Below the pieces are notes generated by a model. That model did not search any database and was not told the DNA's origin. It saw only the letters and a program-made list of their open reading frames with translations. Shown here piece by piece: positions 24,472 to 31,384 of a DNA stretch of 42,665 bases (its first letter is position 1; each line of letters starts with the position of its first letter). Made by a program: the position numbers and the translations under genes. Origin of the DNA: Megamonas hypermegale_A (GTDB taxonomy: Bacteria > Bacillota > Negativicutes > Selenomonadales > Selenomonadaceae). Where the stretch lies: NCBI RefSeq assembly GCF_030371585.1, contig NZ_JAUDCE010000021.1; one strand, given 5' to 3'.

Positions 24472-25158
24472 TCATCTAAATTCCATTTTCTTCGTCATGC
24501 CCAGCTGATATTTTTCGCCGACGCGCATTTCGTCCGTACAATACGAGCAGACGGCCGCCGGTGAAGTAAAGCGCAACTTAGCGCCGCTCAAACCGTCGAT
24601 ATCGGCAAACTGAGCAATGTATTTTTTCAGCATGAATGCACCCTGACCCGTAATGCCGTTCACAAAGATGACCTGCGCCTTCGGATTTGCCTGATAAACA
24701 TTGTACAGAAAAACCTCGCGCTCCGCCTGCGAAATGATGTCGCCCTTCGTCACGACGATTACATCGGCAAATTTCACCATCGGCCCGATTTTGCGCGGCG
24801 TTTGTATGCCCGACAGACAGTCAATGACGCATACGGCAAGTATATTTTCAATGTACGGCGAACAGCGGTTGCACAATCCCGCACTTTCCGTAATCAGATA
24901 ATCAAATCCCTGCGATTTTCCCCAGTTTACACCTTCTTCAATATTGCTTATGTAAAAATGGTCCGGACAGAATTTTCCCGACAGGCCGATTTGCACTGGA
25001 ATATCTGCCTGCTCATACACCTGACGGTCAAACGTCGTCAGACAGTCGAATTTTATCACGCCCGCTTTTTTATCCTCGCGGCGCAGAACCTCCAGCAGCC
25101 GCAAAATAACGGAAGTCTTCCCCACGGACGGCGGACCGGCAAAAGTTATCAGCTTCAT
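24472..25158 (-). CDS. HypB/UreG-like (G3E) P-loop GTPase, putative metal chaperone
   Basis: 228 residues from ATG 25158 (GAGGAG 8 nt upstream; an earlier GTG at 25164 is too close). Walker A GPPSVGKT is at 8-15. Cys64-Pro-Asp-His67 resembles the CPH metal motif of UreG. There is a CxxC at 96-99 just after the ESAG switch-like segment, TKGD (137-140) in the base-specificity position, and a second CxxC at 204-207. This suggests a GTPase that binds a transition metal and inserts it into a partner enzyme. It is the first of three tightly spaced genes with the soluble ABC ATPase and the secreted protein. It is not HypB, UreG or CobW proper; the target enzyme is unknown. Confidence 0.75.
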   Translation of the reverse strand: MKLITFAGPPSVGKTSVILRLLEVLRREDKKAGVIKFDCLTTFDRQVYEQADIPVQIGLSGKFCPDHFYISNIEEGVNWGKSQGFDYLITESAGLCNRCSPYIENILAVCVIDCLSGIQTPRKIGPMVKFADVIVVTKGDIISQAEREVFLYNVYQANPKAQVIFVNGITGQGAFMLKKYIAQFADIDGLSGAKLRFTSPAAVCSYCTDEMRVGEKYQLGMTKKMEFR

Positions 25159-25204
25159 AAACACATCTCCTCTTAATTACTTCAACCGAAATCATTATAA
25201 AACT

Positions 25205-25247
25205 AAAAAATAGAGGCCGCAACATAAATAATATTGCGCCTCTATAT
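25205..25247 (-). terminator. Terminator of panCD
   Basis: On the minus strand ATAGAGGC pairs with GCCTCTAT in a long, slightly interrupted stem (with CAATAT/ATGTTG above) followed by T6. Confidence 0.85.
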
Positions 25248-25263
25248 TTCTATCCGTATTTTA

Positions 25264-25650
25264 TCAGCCTATTTCGCCTTCGAGCTCCGTTCCGCGCAGT
25301 TTTACCGGCTGATTGTGCTCATTCACCATTACAACTTTCGGAACGAGATTTTTCGCTTCTGCTTCATTCATCATGGCATAAGCGATGATAATAACCGTAT
25401 CGCCGACCTGCGCTCTGCGCGCCGCCGCACCGTTCAGACAGATAACGCCGCTACCGCGCTTTCCAGCGATGGTGTACGTTTCCAGCCGCTCGCCGTTATT
25501 GTTGTTGACAATCTGCACCCGTTCGCCCGGCAGTATGCCTGAAAGCTCCAGCAAATTTTCATCTATCGTAATACTGCCCATATATTCTAAATTAGCTTCT
25601 GTTACCGTGGCGCGGTGAATTTTTCCATGAAACATATTGTACAGCATCAT
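25264..25650 (-). CDS. panD: Aspartate 1-decarboxylase
   Basis: Makes beta-alanine from aspartate for pantothenate/CoA synthesis. It is a 127-128 residue proenzyme that self-cleaves at Gly-Ser in YMGSITID to create the pyruvoyl group; with the second Met as start this is Gly24-Ser25, the standard position. Other expected parts are KIHRATVTEANL, NNNNGERLETY and LNGAAARRAQVGD. The first ATG overlaps the panC stop (ATGA); the second ATG, 3 nt later, has better spacing to GGGGG and may be the true start. It is co-transcribed with panC. Confidence 0.97.
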   Translation of the reverse strand: MMLYNMFHGKIHRATVTEANLEYMGSITIDENLLELSGILPGERVQIVNNNNGERLETYTIAGKRGSGVICLNGAAARRAQVGDTVIIIAYAMMNEAEAKNLVPKVVMVNEHNQPVKLRGTELEGEIG

Positions 25651-26501
25651 TCGTCCCCCAAAACCACATTGTCGATTAAGCGGGTCGTGCCAAATTTCAC
25701 GGCTACAGCCAAAAGCACCTTCCCAGAAACAGTTTCATCAACCGGCAAAAGACCCGGCAGTCTGTACATTTCTATATAATCAATATTGCTCAGCGGTTCG
25801 CTTTCAATCATTTTAGTTACTGCCTGCAAAAGCACAGCCGCATTTCTTTCTCCCTGCATATACAAATCATGCGCATATTTCAAACTTTTGGAAAGAATAA
25901 GCGCCGCCTTTCTTTCCTGCGGAGATAAATATACATTGCGCGAGCTTTTCGCCAATCCGTCAGCCTCGCGCACGATAGGCATAATTCTGAGTTCTACATT
26001 GAAAAACAAATCTTCAACCATACGCTGCAGAACCTGCGTCTGCTGTGCGTCCTTCAAGCCGAAATACGCTCTGTCCGGCTGCGCCAAGTTGAATAATTTC
26101 GTTATAACCGTCGTAACGCCGCGAAAATGTATCGGACGGCTGCGGCCGCACAAAACTTTCGTGATATCGCCGGTAACTTCCACCCATGTCATATCCTCAT
26201 GCGGATACAAATCTTCCTTTTTCGGTGCAAATACAATATCCGCACCCGCCTGCTGCGCTACGGTGCAGTCTTTCTCCAAAGTTCTCGGATAAGCGGCATA
26301 ATCTTCATTCGGTCCGAACTGCGTAGGATTTACAAACACACTCACAATCGTAATGTCATTTTCCGCATGAGATGCTTTGATAAGCGAAGCATGGCCTTCA
26401 TGCAGAGCGCCCATTGTCGGCACCAATCCGATAGATTTACCTTCCTGCTTAAATTTCGCCACTGAATTTTTCAATTCAGCTACATTTTGACATAAAATCA
26501 T
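25647..26501 (-). CDS. panC: Pantoate--beta-alanine ligase
   Basis: Joins pantoate and beta-alanine using ATP, the last step of pantothenate synthesis, in the cytoplasm. The 284 residues carry VPTMGALHEGHASLI (HIGH-type nucleotide motif), FVNPTQFGPNEDYAAYPR, FRGVTTVITKLFN and FGLKDAQQTQVL, then the C-terminal lid with SSRNVYLS. GGAG lies 8 nt before the ATG. It overlaps panD by 4 nt. panB is not in the window. Confidence 0.97.
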   Translation of the reverse strand: MILCQNVAELKNSVAKFKQEGKSIGLVPTMGALHEGHASLIKASHAENDITIVSVFVNPTQFGPNEDYAAYPRTLEKDCTVAQQAGADIVFAPKKEDLYPHEDMTWVEVTGDITKVLCGRSRPIHFRGVTTVITKLFNLAQPDRAYFGLKDAQQTQVLQRMVEDLFFNVELRIMPIVREADGLAKSSRNVYLSPQERKAALILSKSLKYAHDLYMQGERNAAVLLQAVTKMIESEPLSNIDYIEMYRLPGLLPVDETVSGKVLLAVAVKFGTTRLIDNVVLGDE

Positions 26502-26559
26502 TAAAATCTCTCCTCCGTCTCGGTCATAATTTAAATCAATGATACGAGCGATATTTTAT

Positions 26560-26640
26560 TGTGCATAGCAAATAGTTTTATTCAGCATGATACAGTTCAT
26601 CTACGGCTACTGTTCATCATACTATTTGTTACGCAGACTA
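26560..26640. repeat. Imperfect palindrome upstream of panC
   Basis: CAAATAGT (about 26569-26576) and ACTATTTG (about 26621-26628) are inverted, with weaker symmetry inside (GATACAGT against ACTGTTCATC). It lies between panC and the tRNA terminator. It differs in sequence from the 127-bp MITE. Confidence 0.4.
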
Positions 26641-26651
26641 TCATAACACAC

Positions 26652-26686
26652 AAAAAAAGCCTTTGCAAGAAAATGCAAAGGCTTTA
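26652..26686 (-). terminator. Terminator of tRNA-Thr
   Basis: On the minus strand AAAGCCTTTGCA, 6-nt loop, TGCAAAGGCTTT then T run; a strong stem about 10 nt after the encoded CCA. Confidence 0.9.
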
Positions 26687-26695
26687 AATTTCATC

Positions 26696-26771
<76 letters not shown>

Positions 26772-26791
26772 AGGATTTATGATACTTTAAT

Positions 26792-26820
26792 ATAATAATT
26801 CATCTTTTTCATCTTGTCAA
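26792..26820 (-). promoter_or_regulatory. Promoter of tRNA-Thr
   Basis: Minus strand TTGACA (26815-26820), 17-nt spacer, TATTAT (26792-26797), about 20 nt before the tRNA 5' end. Confidence 0.75.
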
Positions 26821-26902
26821 TACTTTTTACTGCATATTTTATAAATTTGTCTTATAATAAAGATATTATGCAAAAAATTTACCATATATAGATATAAAAT
26901 AC

Positions 26903-27168
26903 CTGTTGTGCCATTTGATTTTCTAAAGCAGTACTTGTTGTGCTAGTTAATTTCTCAAAGCAGTATAATAGTTTATATTTAGTGAGGTTAAGTGCTAACA
27001 TCGAACGAATATAAACTATTATACTGCTGGCTATAGGTTCGATGTTTTACTAACACAACGGATAAAGCAGTATAATAGTTTATATTTAGTGAGGTTAAGT
27101 GCCGACATCGAACGAATATAAAGTATTATACTGCTGGCTGCAAGCTCGATGTTTTACTAACACAACAG
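26903..27168. mobile_element. Outer MITE copy, interrupted by a second copy
   Basis: It starts CTGTTGTGCCATTTGATTTT (26903) and ends TTTTACTAACACAACAG (27168). At 26934 it is broken by another copy and resumes at 27073. The 266-bp span minus the 127-bp insert and a 12-bp duplication leaves exactly 127 bp, the same length as the intact copy at 5247. The right end is 41 bp before the LysR start codon at 27210. Outer flanks (26891-26902, 27169-27180) agree at only 7 of 12 positions, so the outer copy is older. Confidence 0.85.
26934..27060. mobile_element. Inner MITE copy nested in the outer one
   Basis: 127 bp, beginning CTTGTTGTGCTAGTTAATTT and ending ACTAACACAACG. The central arms 26959-26979 and 27008-27028 are a perfect 21-bp inverted repeat. 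The target word from the host copy is present on both sides: 26922-26933 and 27061-27072 match at 10 of 12, with TAAAGCAGTA identical. It is therefore a younger insertion into an existing copy. Confidence 0.85.
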
Positions 27169-27209
27169 GCAAATTAATACCGTAAAATCAATTTGGAGGA
27201 AATATTTTA

Positions 27210-28091
27210 ATGGAATTAAATCAGTTAGAATATTTTGTAGCCCTAGCACATATAAAAAATTTTACTAAAGCTGCAAAATCCCTGAACGTGTCTCAACCGG
27301 CACTGAGCCGCTCCATCGGCCGGCTGGAAAAAGACCTCAATGTAAAATTATTTGCGCGCGACAGCCGCAAAGTCGCCCTGACGCAATACGGCCAGACATT
27401 TTTATCCTATGCCGAAAGAATACTGTTGGAACTGGAAACGGCGCGCCAGGACATCATGAACATGGCCGAACCGGACAGCGGCGTCATCAATTTATCGTTC
27501 ATGCACTCGCTCGGAGCGTACCTCGTGCCGGATTTGGTCAAGGAATTCCGCAAACTCTACCCCAAAATTCAGTTTTCCCTGAATCAGAACCACTCATTTT
27601 TACTGTCGAAGCAGTTATTCAAGGGCGAATCGGATTTATGCCTGTGCAGTGCGCCCATCAATATGTCCGATATCGCCTGGGTGCCGCTGCTGACAGAAAA
27701 ACTGTACATCATCGTGCCGACCACGCATCCGCTGGCGCAAAAAGATATAATCAATATGGAAGAAATCGCTTCCGAACCGTTCATCACGCTGAAACCGCGC
27801 TACGGACTGCGCACCAAGACGGAACATCTGTTCGAACTTTCATCCATTCATCCGAAAATCCGCTTTGAAGGCGATGAAATCATCACGGTAGCCAGCCTTG
27901 TCGCCGCAGGGCTCGGCGTTTCACTCGTGCCCAAAATTCCGGGCATGGACCATCTGGACATAAAATTTCTGTCCGTCAATGCACCAAAATGCAGCCGCGA
28001 GATAGGCCTTGCCTGGTATGCCAACCGTCCGATGTCGCTTGCCGCCCACCGCTTCCAGAATTTCGTCATCAATAAATTCAGTAAAAAATAA
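27210..28091 (+). CDS. LysR-family transcriptional regulator
   Basis: 293 residues, N-terminal winged helix-turn-helix (QLEYFVALAHIKNFTKAAKS, then NVSQPALSRSIGRLEKDLN) and a LysR substrate-binding domain of the CysB/CynR kind (SFMHSLGAYLVPDLVKEFRK, then a second lobe with VASLVAAGLGVSLVP). GGAGG lies 9 nt before the ATG. A nested pair of MITE copies ends 41 bp upstream, so its leader or promoter is probably altered by them. It precedes the HAD-ADH-radical SAM genes by 106 nt on the same strand and may control them. The effector is unknown. Confidence 0.92.
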   Translation: MELNQLEYFVALAHIKNFTKAAKSLNVSQPALSRSIGRLEKDLNVKLFARDSRKVALTQYGQTFLSYAERILLELETARQDIMNMAEPDSGVINLSFMHSLGAYLVPDLVKEFRKLYPKIQFSLNQNHSFLLSKQLFKGESDLCLCSAPINMSDIAWVPLLTEKLYIIVPTTHPLAQKDIINMEEIASEPFITLKPRYGLRTKTEHLFELSSIHPKIRFEGDEIITVASLVAAGLGVSLVPKIPGMDHLDIKFLSVNAPKCSREIGLAWYANRPMSLAAHRFQNFVINKFSKK

Positions 28092-28132
28092 TCTTACTTG
28101 CCGTTTTAATTCATAAATGTTATGCTTACTTA

Positions 28133-28157
28133 TTGTAGGAGTTTTCTTATCCTACAA
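28133..28157. promoter_or_regulatory. Hairpin between lysR and the HAD gene
   Basis: TTGTAGGA (28133-28140), 9-nt loop, TCCTACAA (28150-28157). There is no T run, so this may be an operator or a processing site rather than a terminator. Confidence 0.4.
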
Positions 28158-28197
28158 ATAATAAATTAATAAATAATAAAATTGGAGGACCACCTTA

Positions 28198-28854
28198 ATG
28201 AAAGCAGTTATTTTTGATATGGACGGTGTAATCATTGACAGCGAATCCATTCATGCCGACATGAAAATACGCACTTTGACTCATTTCGGTATACCTTGCA
28301 GCATGGAAGATTGCGTGGCATACGTAGGACGTTCTGCCAAAGCCTTTTTCAGCGATTTTGTTCATCTTGCAACAAAGCCTGTTTCTGTTCAGGAAATGGT
28401 CGATTACAAACATAAAATTTATCTGGAATACATCATCGACAGTAATACCGTATATCCGATTGACGGCATTCTCGATTTGTTATACGAACTGCACGAAAAC
28501 AACATTCCTGTCGCGCTTGCTTCTTCCGCCGACAGAAAAATCATCAATGCCGTGCTGACAAAATTCGGTCTGGCTGACTGTTTCAAATACATTTTAAGCG
28601 GTGCCGAACTGCCGGCTAGCAAACCGAACCCGGCGATTTATTCCTTAACGGCCAAAGCTCTCGGCCTGCCGCCGAAAGACTGCGTTGTCATCGAAGACGC
28701 CACAGCCGGAATTGCCGCCGCCAAAGATGCCGGCGCATACTGTATCGCTTATGACAATCCGAACTCCGGTCCGCAGGATTTATCGCGCGCCGACGTGGTG
28801 GTAAATTCCATAAACGACATCAACTTAAATAAAATCATGCAGCTCACTCACTGA
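28198..28854 (+). CDS. HAD-family hydrolase, beta-phosphoglucomutase-like
   Basis: 218 residues. Motif I is FDMDGVIIDSE with nucleophile Asp7 and Asp9. A helical cap follows. Motif II is ALASS, Lys is in SKPNPAIY, and motif III is VIEDATAGIAAAKDAG. This is the phosphoglucomutase/phosphoglycolate phosphatase branch; it acts on a small phosphorylated metabolite, probably a sugar phosphate, which I cannot name. TTGGAGG precedes the start. The next gene begins 18 nt after it, so it heads or shares an operon with the alcohol dehydrogenase and radical SAM genes. Confidence 0.9.
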   Translation: MKAVIFDMDGVIIDSESIHADMKIRTLTHFGIPCSMEDCVAYVGRSAKAFFSDFVHLATKPVSVQEMVDYKHKIYLEYIIDSNTVYPIDGILDLLYELHENNIPVALASSADRKIINAVLTKFGLADCFKYILSGAELPASKPNPAIYSLTAKALGLPPKDCVVIEDATAGIAAAKDAGAYCIAYDNPNSGPQDLSRADVVVNSINDINLNKIMQLTH

Positions 28855-28872
28855 TTGTACGAGGTAATCATC

Positions 28873-30051
28873 ATGCAGAAATTCACATTTTACTGTCCTA
28901 CGGAAATGATTTTCGGCAAAGGCAGCGAAAATCAGACAGCCGATTCAATAAAAAAATACAACGGCCATAACGTCCTAATCGTCTTCGGCGGCGGTTCCGT
29001 CAAAAAAGGCGGCCTGCTGGACAAAATCTGCGCTCAGCTGACAAGTGCCAATCTAACCGTCTCCACACTCGGCGGCGTTCAGCCCAATCCGCTCGTATCC
29101 TTCGTCAATGACGGCGTAAAAAAAGCGCTGGCGGAAAAAATCGACTTCGTACTAGCAATCGGCGGCGGCTCCGTCATCGACACCGCCAAAGCCATTGCAC
29201 ACGGCATTCAGTATCCGGACTGCGATATCTGGGATATCTGGACGAAAAAAATCGCCCTCACCAAAACAACACCGATGGCCAGCATCGTTACACTTGCCGC
29301 AGCCGGCAGCGAAACAAGCGATTCCGCCGTGCTCACGAACGAAATAACAAAGCAGAAACGCGGCCTCAGCACGCCATTCAACCGCCCGTGCTTTACCATC
29401 ATGAACCCAGAGCTTACTTTCAGCGCGCCGAAACTGCAAAAAGCCTGCGGCTGCGCCGATATCATGATGCACACGCTGGAACGGTATTTTGCCAAAGAAA
29501 CGGACAATTACATGACCGACTACATCGCTGAAGGCCTCATGCGCGATGTAATACACTATGCGCCGCAAATGCTCGCTAATCCGGAAGATTATTTATCGCA
29601 CAGCGAAATCATGTACTGCGGCTCGCTTTCGCACAACGACATCACAGGCCTCGGACGCACCAAAGATTTCAGCGTGCACAAATTCGGCCATGAACTCAGT
29701 GCCAAATTCAACGCCACGCACGGTGCATCGCTTACCGCCATGTGGCCGTCGTGGGCAAGATACGTCTACAAAAACGATATCGACCGCTTCGCTCATCTGG
29801 GAAATATTTTATTCAACATTTCCGAAACAGGTGAACAAGGCGCCATAAAAACCATCAATAAAATGGAAGAATTCTTCTACCGCCTCGGCCTGCCGATTTG
29901 CCTGAGCCAGCTCACCGGCAAAATTCTGGATGAAACCGAGCTCAAATATCTGACCGACATGTGCACGGACAGCAACCAGAAAACTATCGGCAGCTTCAAA
30001 CCGCTGAATGCCGAAGATGTCTACACCATTTTCCAAATGGCCAATCATTAA
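28873..30051 (+). CDS. Iron-containing alcohol dehydrogenase (butanol dehydrogenase-like)
   Basis: About 392 residues of the group III metal-dependent alcohol dehydrogenases, reducing aldehydes with NAD(P)H in the cytoplasm. The coenzyme motif GGGSVIDTAKAIA follows the N-terminal Rossmann part. Metal ligands are expected in ADIMMHTLERYF (Asp and His), SVHKFGHEL and ATHGASLTAMWP, all intact. The length and sequence style match YugJ/BdhA-type NADP enzymes. The frame is open six codons upstream to a TTG, but ATG 28873 has GAGG 8 nt ahead and gives the family start MQKFTFYCPT. The natural substrate is unknown. Confidence 0.92.
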   Translation: MQKFTFYCPTEMIFGKGSENQTADSIKKYNGHNVLIVFGGGSVKKGGLLDKICAQLTSANLTVSTLGGVQPNPLVSFVNDGVKKALAEKIDFVLAIGGGSVIDTAKAIAHGIQYPDCDIWDIWTKKIALTKTTPMASIVTLAAAGSETSDSAVLTNEITKQKRGLSTPFNRPCFTIMNPELTFSAPKLQKACGCADIMMHTLERYFAKETDNYMTDYIAEGLMRDVIHYAPQMLANPEDYLSHSEIMYCGSLSHNDITGLGRTKDFSVHKFGHELSAKFNATHGASLTAMWPSWARYVYKNDIDRFAHLGNILFNISETGEQGAIKTINKMEEFFYRLGLPICLSQLTGKILDETELKYLTDMCTDSNQKTIGSFKPLNAEDVYTIFQMANH

Positions 30052-30082
30052 ATAAAAAATCAAAATCAGCAAGGTGTTATAT

Positions 30083-30976
30083 ATGAACATGCAAAACTGC
30101 ACACTCTGCCCACGCAACTGCCATGCCGACCGCACACGCGGCTACGGTTTCTGCCGCGCCGGAGAAGAAGCAGAAATTGCCCTTGTATCGCTGCACCGCT
30201 GGGAAGAACCGTGTCTGTCCGGTCAAAACGGAGCAGGCACGGTTTTTTTCTCCCATTGCAGTATGCAGTGCATATTCTGCCAAAACCACGAAATCAGCAC
30301 GGAAGGCAAGGGCTTAAAAGTATCAATCGAACGGCTGGCGCAGATTTTCCTCGAACAGCAGCAGCGCAATGCCCACTGCCTCGAGCTCGTCACGCCGACA
30401 CATTACGTCCCGCAGATAATTCAGGCACTCGACATTGCCAAGCAAAAAGGGCTGAACATTCCCGTCGTCTACAACTGCGGCGGCTATGAAAAAACGGAGA
30501 CGCTGGAAAAACTGCGCGGTTATGTCGACGTTTTTCTGCCCGACTTCAAATATTATTATAGCGAAACGGCGCAGGAATATTCCCATGCTAAAGATTATCC
30601 GCAAGTTGCCAAAAAAGCCATCGCCAAAATGTACGAACTTGTAGGCCCGCCCGTATTCAAAGACGGCATCATACAGAAAGGCGTGATTATCCGCCATCTC
30701 ATCCTGCCGTGGCATTACAAGGAAAGCATGGAAATCGTCAAATACATCTGGGAAACGTATCATGATAACGTCTATTTAAGCCTGATGAACCAGTACACAC
30801 CGATGTACAAGGCGCTTACCCATCCGAAACTGAAACGCAAATTAACCACGTTTGAATACGATAAAGTCGTCGACTTCGCCGCCCAGCTCGGCTTCACCTG
30901 CTGCTACATCCAGCAGGGCAAAACAGCAACAACGGATTTTGTCCCGAACTTCAACGGCGACAATGTCCTGAAATAA
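30083..30976 (+). CDS. Radical SAM protein, PflX-like (COG1313 type)
   Basis: 297 residues. The radical SAM cluster motif is Cys59-x3-Cys63-x2-Cys66 (CSMQCIFCQN). An extra N-terminal cysteine set (Cys6, Cys9, Cys13, Cys24) is typical of the PflX/YcxX group, which resembles pyruvate formate-lyase activating enzyme but whose real substrate is not known. An upstream GTG in frame (30074) lies inside the ribosome site AAGGTG, so ATG 30083 is the start. It follows the alcohol dehydrogenase by 31 nt. No glycyl-radical enzyme is in the window. Confidence 0.88.
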   Translation: MNMQNCTLCPRNCHADRTRGYGFCRAGEEAEIALVSLHRWEEPCLSGQNGAGTVFFSHCSMQCIFCQNHEISTEGKGLKVSIERLAQIFLEQQQRNAHCLELVTPTHYVPQIIQALDIAKQKGLNIPVVYNCGGYEKTETLEKLRGYVDVFLPDFKYYYSETAQEYSHAKDYPQVAKKAIAKMYELVGPPVFKDGIIQKGVIIRHLILPWHYKESMEIVKYIWETYHDNVYLSLMNQYTPMYKALTHPKLKRKLTTFEYDKVVDFAAQLGFTCCYIQQGKTATTDFVPNFNGDNVLK

Positions 30977-31013
30977 AAAAATACCGCAAAGAAAAATTCT
31001 CTGCGGTATTAAA
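30977..31013. terminator. Bidirectional terminator between convergent genes
   Basis: AATACCGCA and TGCGGTATT close a loop of about 13 nt, with an A run on the left and T-rich sequence on the right. The better T run is on the minus strand, serving the small gene at 31024; it probably also ends the radical SAM gene. Confidence 0.8.
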
Positions 31014-31023
31014 ATCAATTATG

Positions 31024-31314
31024 TTATTGCAAAGAGTCCCAGAACAGTAAAATATTATTTCCCTTGTCGGCAAAAAATCTGATACTGTCCGTCTTGGGAC
31101 ACCATTCCCATTCCACGCACATATCACTATCTTGTTTACCATATTTTTCCACAAATGCTTCTTTCATTTGTGAATTTAATCGTACATTAAGCATCATATT
31201 ATACTGTTGAAATTTCTCATCTACAAGAATATAATGACTGTCGATAATTTTTACATTGTATTTTCGTTCAATTAAATCAATAAATCCCTGTGGAGCCGGA
31301 TAATCCTTTTGCAT
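31024..31314 (-). CDS. Small conserved-looking hypothetical protein
   Basis: 96 residues, soluble, no signal peptide or membrane helix. It has many aromatics and acids (FIDLIERKYNVKIIDSHYIL near the start; VEWEWCPK then IRFFADKG near the end) and two Cys. I do not recognise a family. The start is well supported: GGGGG 7 nt ahead of the ATG, and a TATAAT-like -10 (in AGTATAATTTATATG) lies just upstream. It stands alone between the radical SAM gene and meaB, with terminators on both sides. Confidence 0.7.
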   Translation of the reverse strand: MQKDYPAPQGFIDLIERKYNVKIIDSHYILVDEKFQQYNMMLNVRLNSQMKEAFVEKYGKQDSDMCVEWEWCPKTDSIRFFADKGNNILLFWDSLQ

Positions 31315-31349
31315 ATAAAAACCCCCTTATTTGGCATATAAATTATACT

Positions 31350-31377
31350 AAAAGGCGCAACTTAACAGTTACGCCTT
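31350..31377 (-). terminator. Terminator of mutA-mutB-meaB
   Basis: On the minus strand GGCGTAAC pairs with GTTGCGCC (one G-U pair) around a 6-nt loop, flanked by A and T runs; it begins about 8 nt after the meaB stop. Confidence 0.65.
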
Positions 31378-31384
31378 TTTATTT

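Noticed and set aside
23625..24479. Open frame of about 284 codons antisense to the soluble ABC ATPase
   Set aside because: The opposite strand holds all ABC motifs in order. The antisense frame has no recognisable domain or ribosome site.
24472..25158. GTPase called hypB or ureG
   Set aside because: It has related motifs but no hydrogenase or urease genes are nearby, and the CPDH, TKGD and extra CxxC motifs differ from both families.
26903..27168. Tandem repeats here taken as a CRISPR or direct-repeat array
   Set aside because: Only two units are present, one inserted in the other. The units are long hairpins without spacers and no cas genes are nearby.
28133..28157. Hairpin called a terminator of lysR
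   Set aside because: No T run follows the stem, so termination is not supported.
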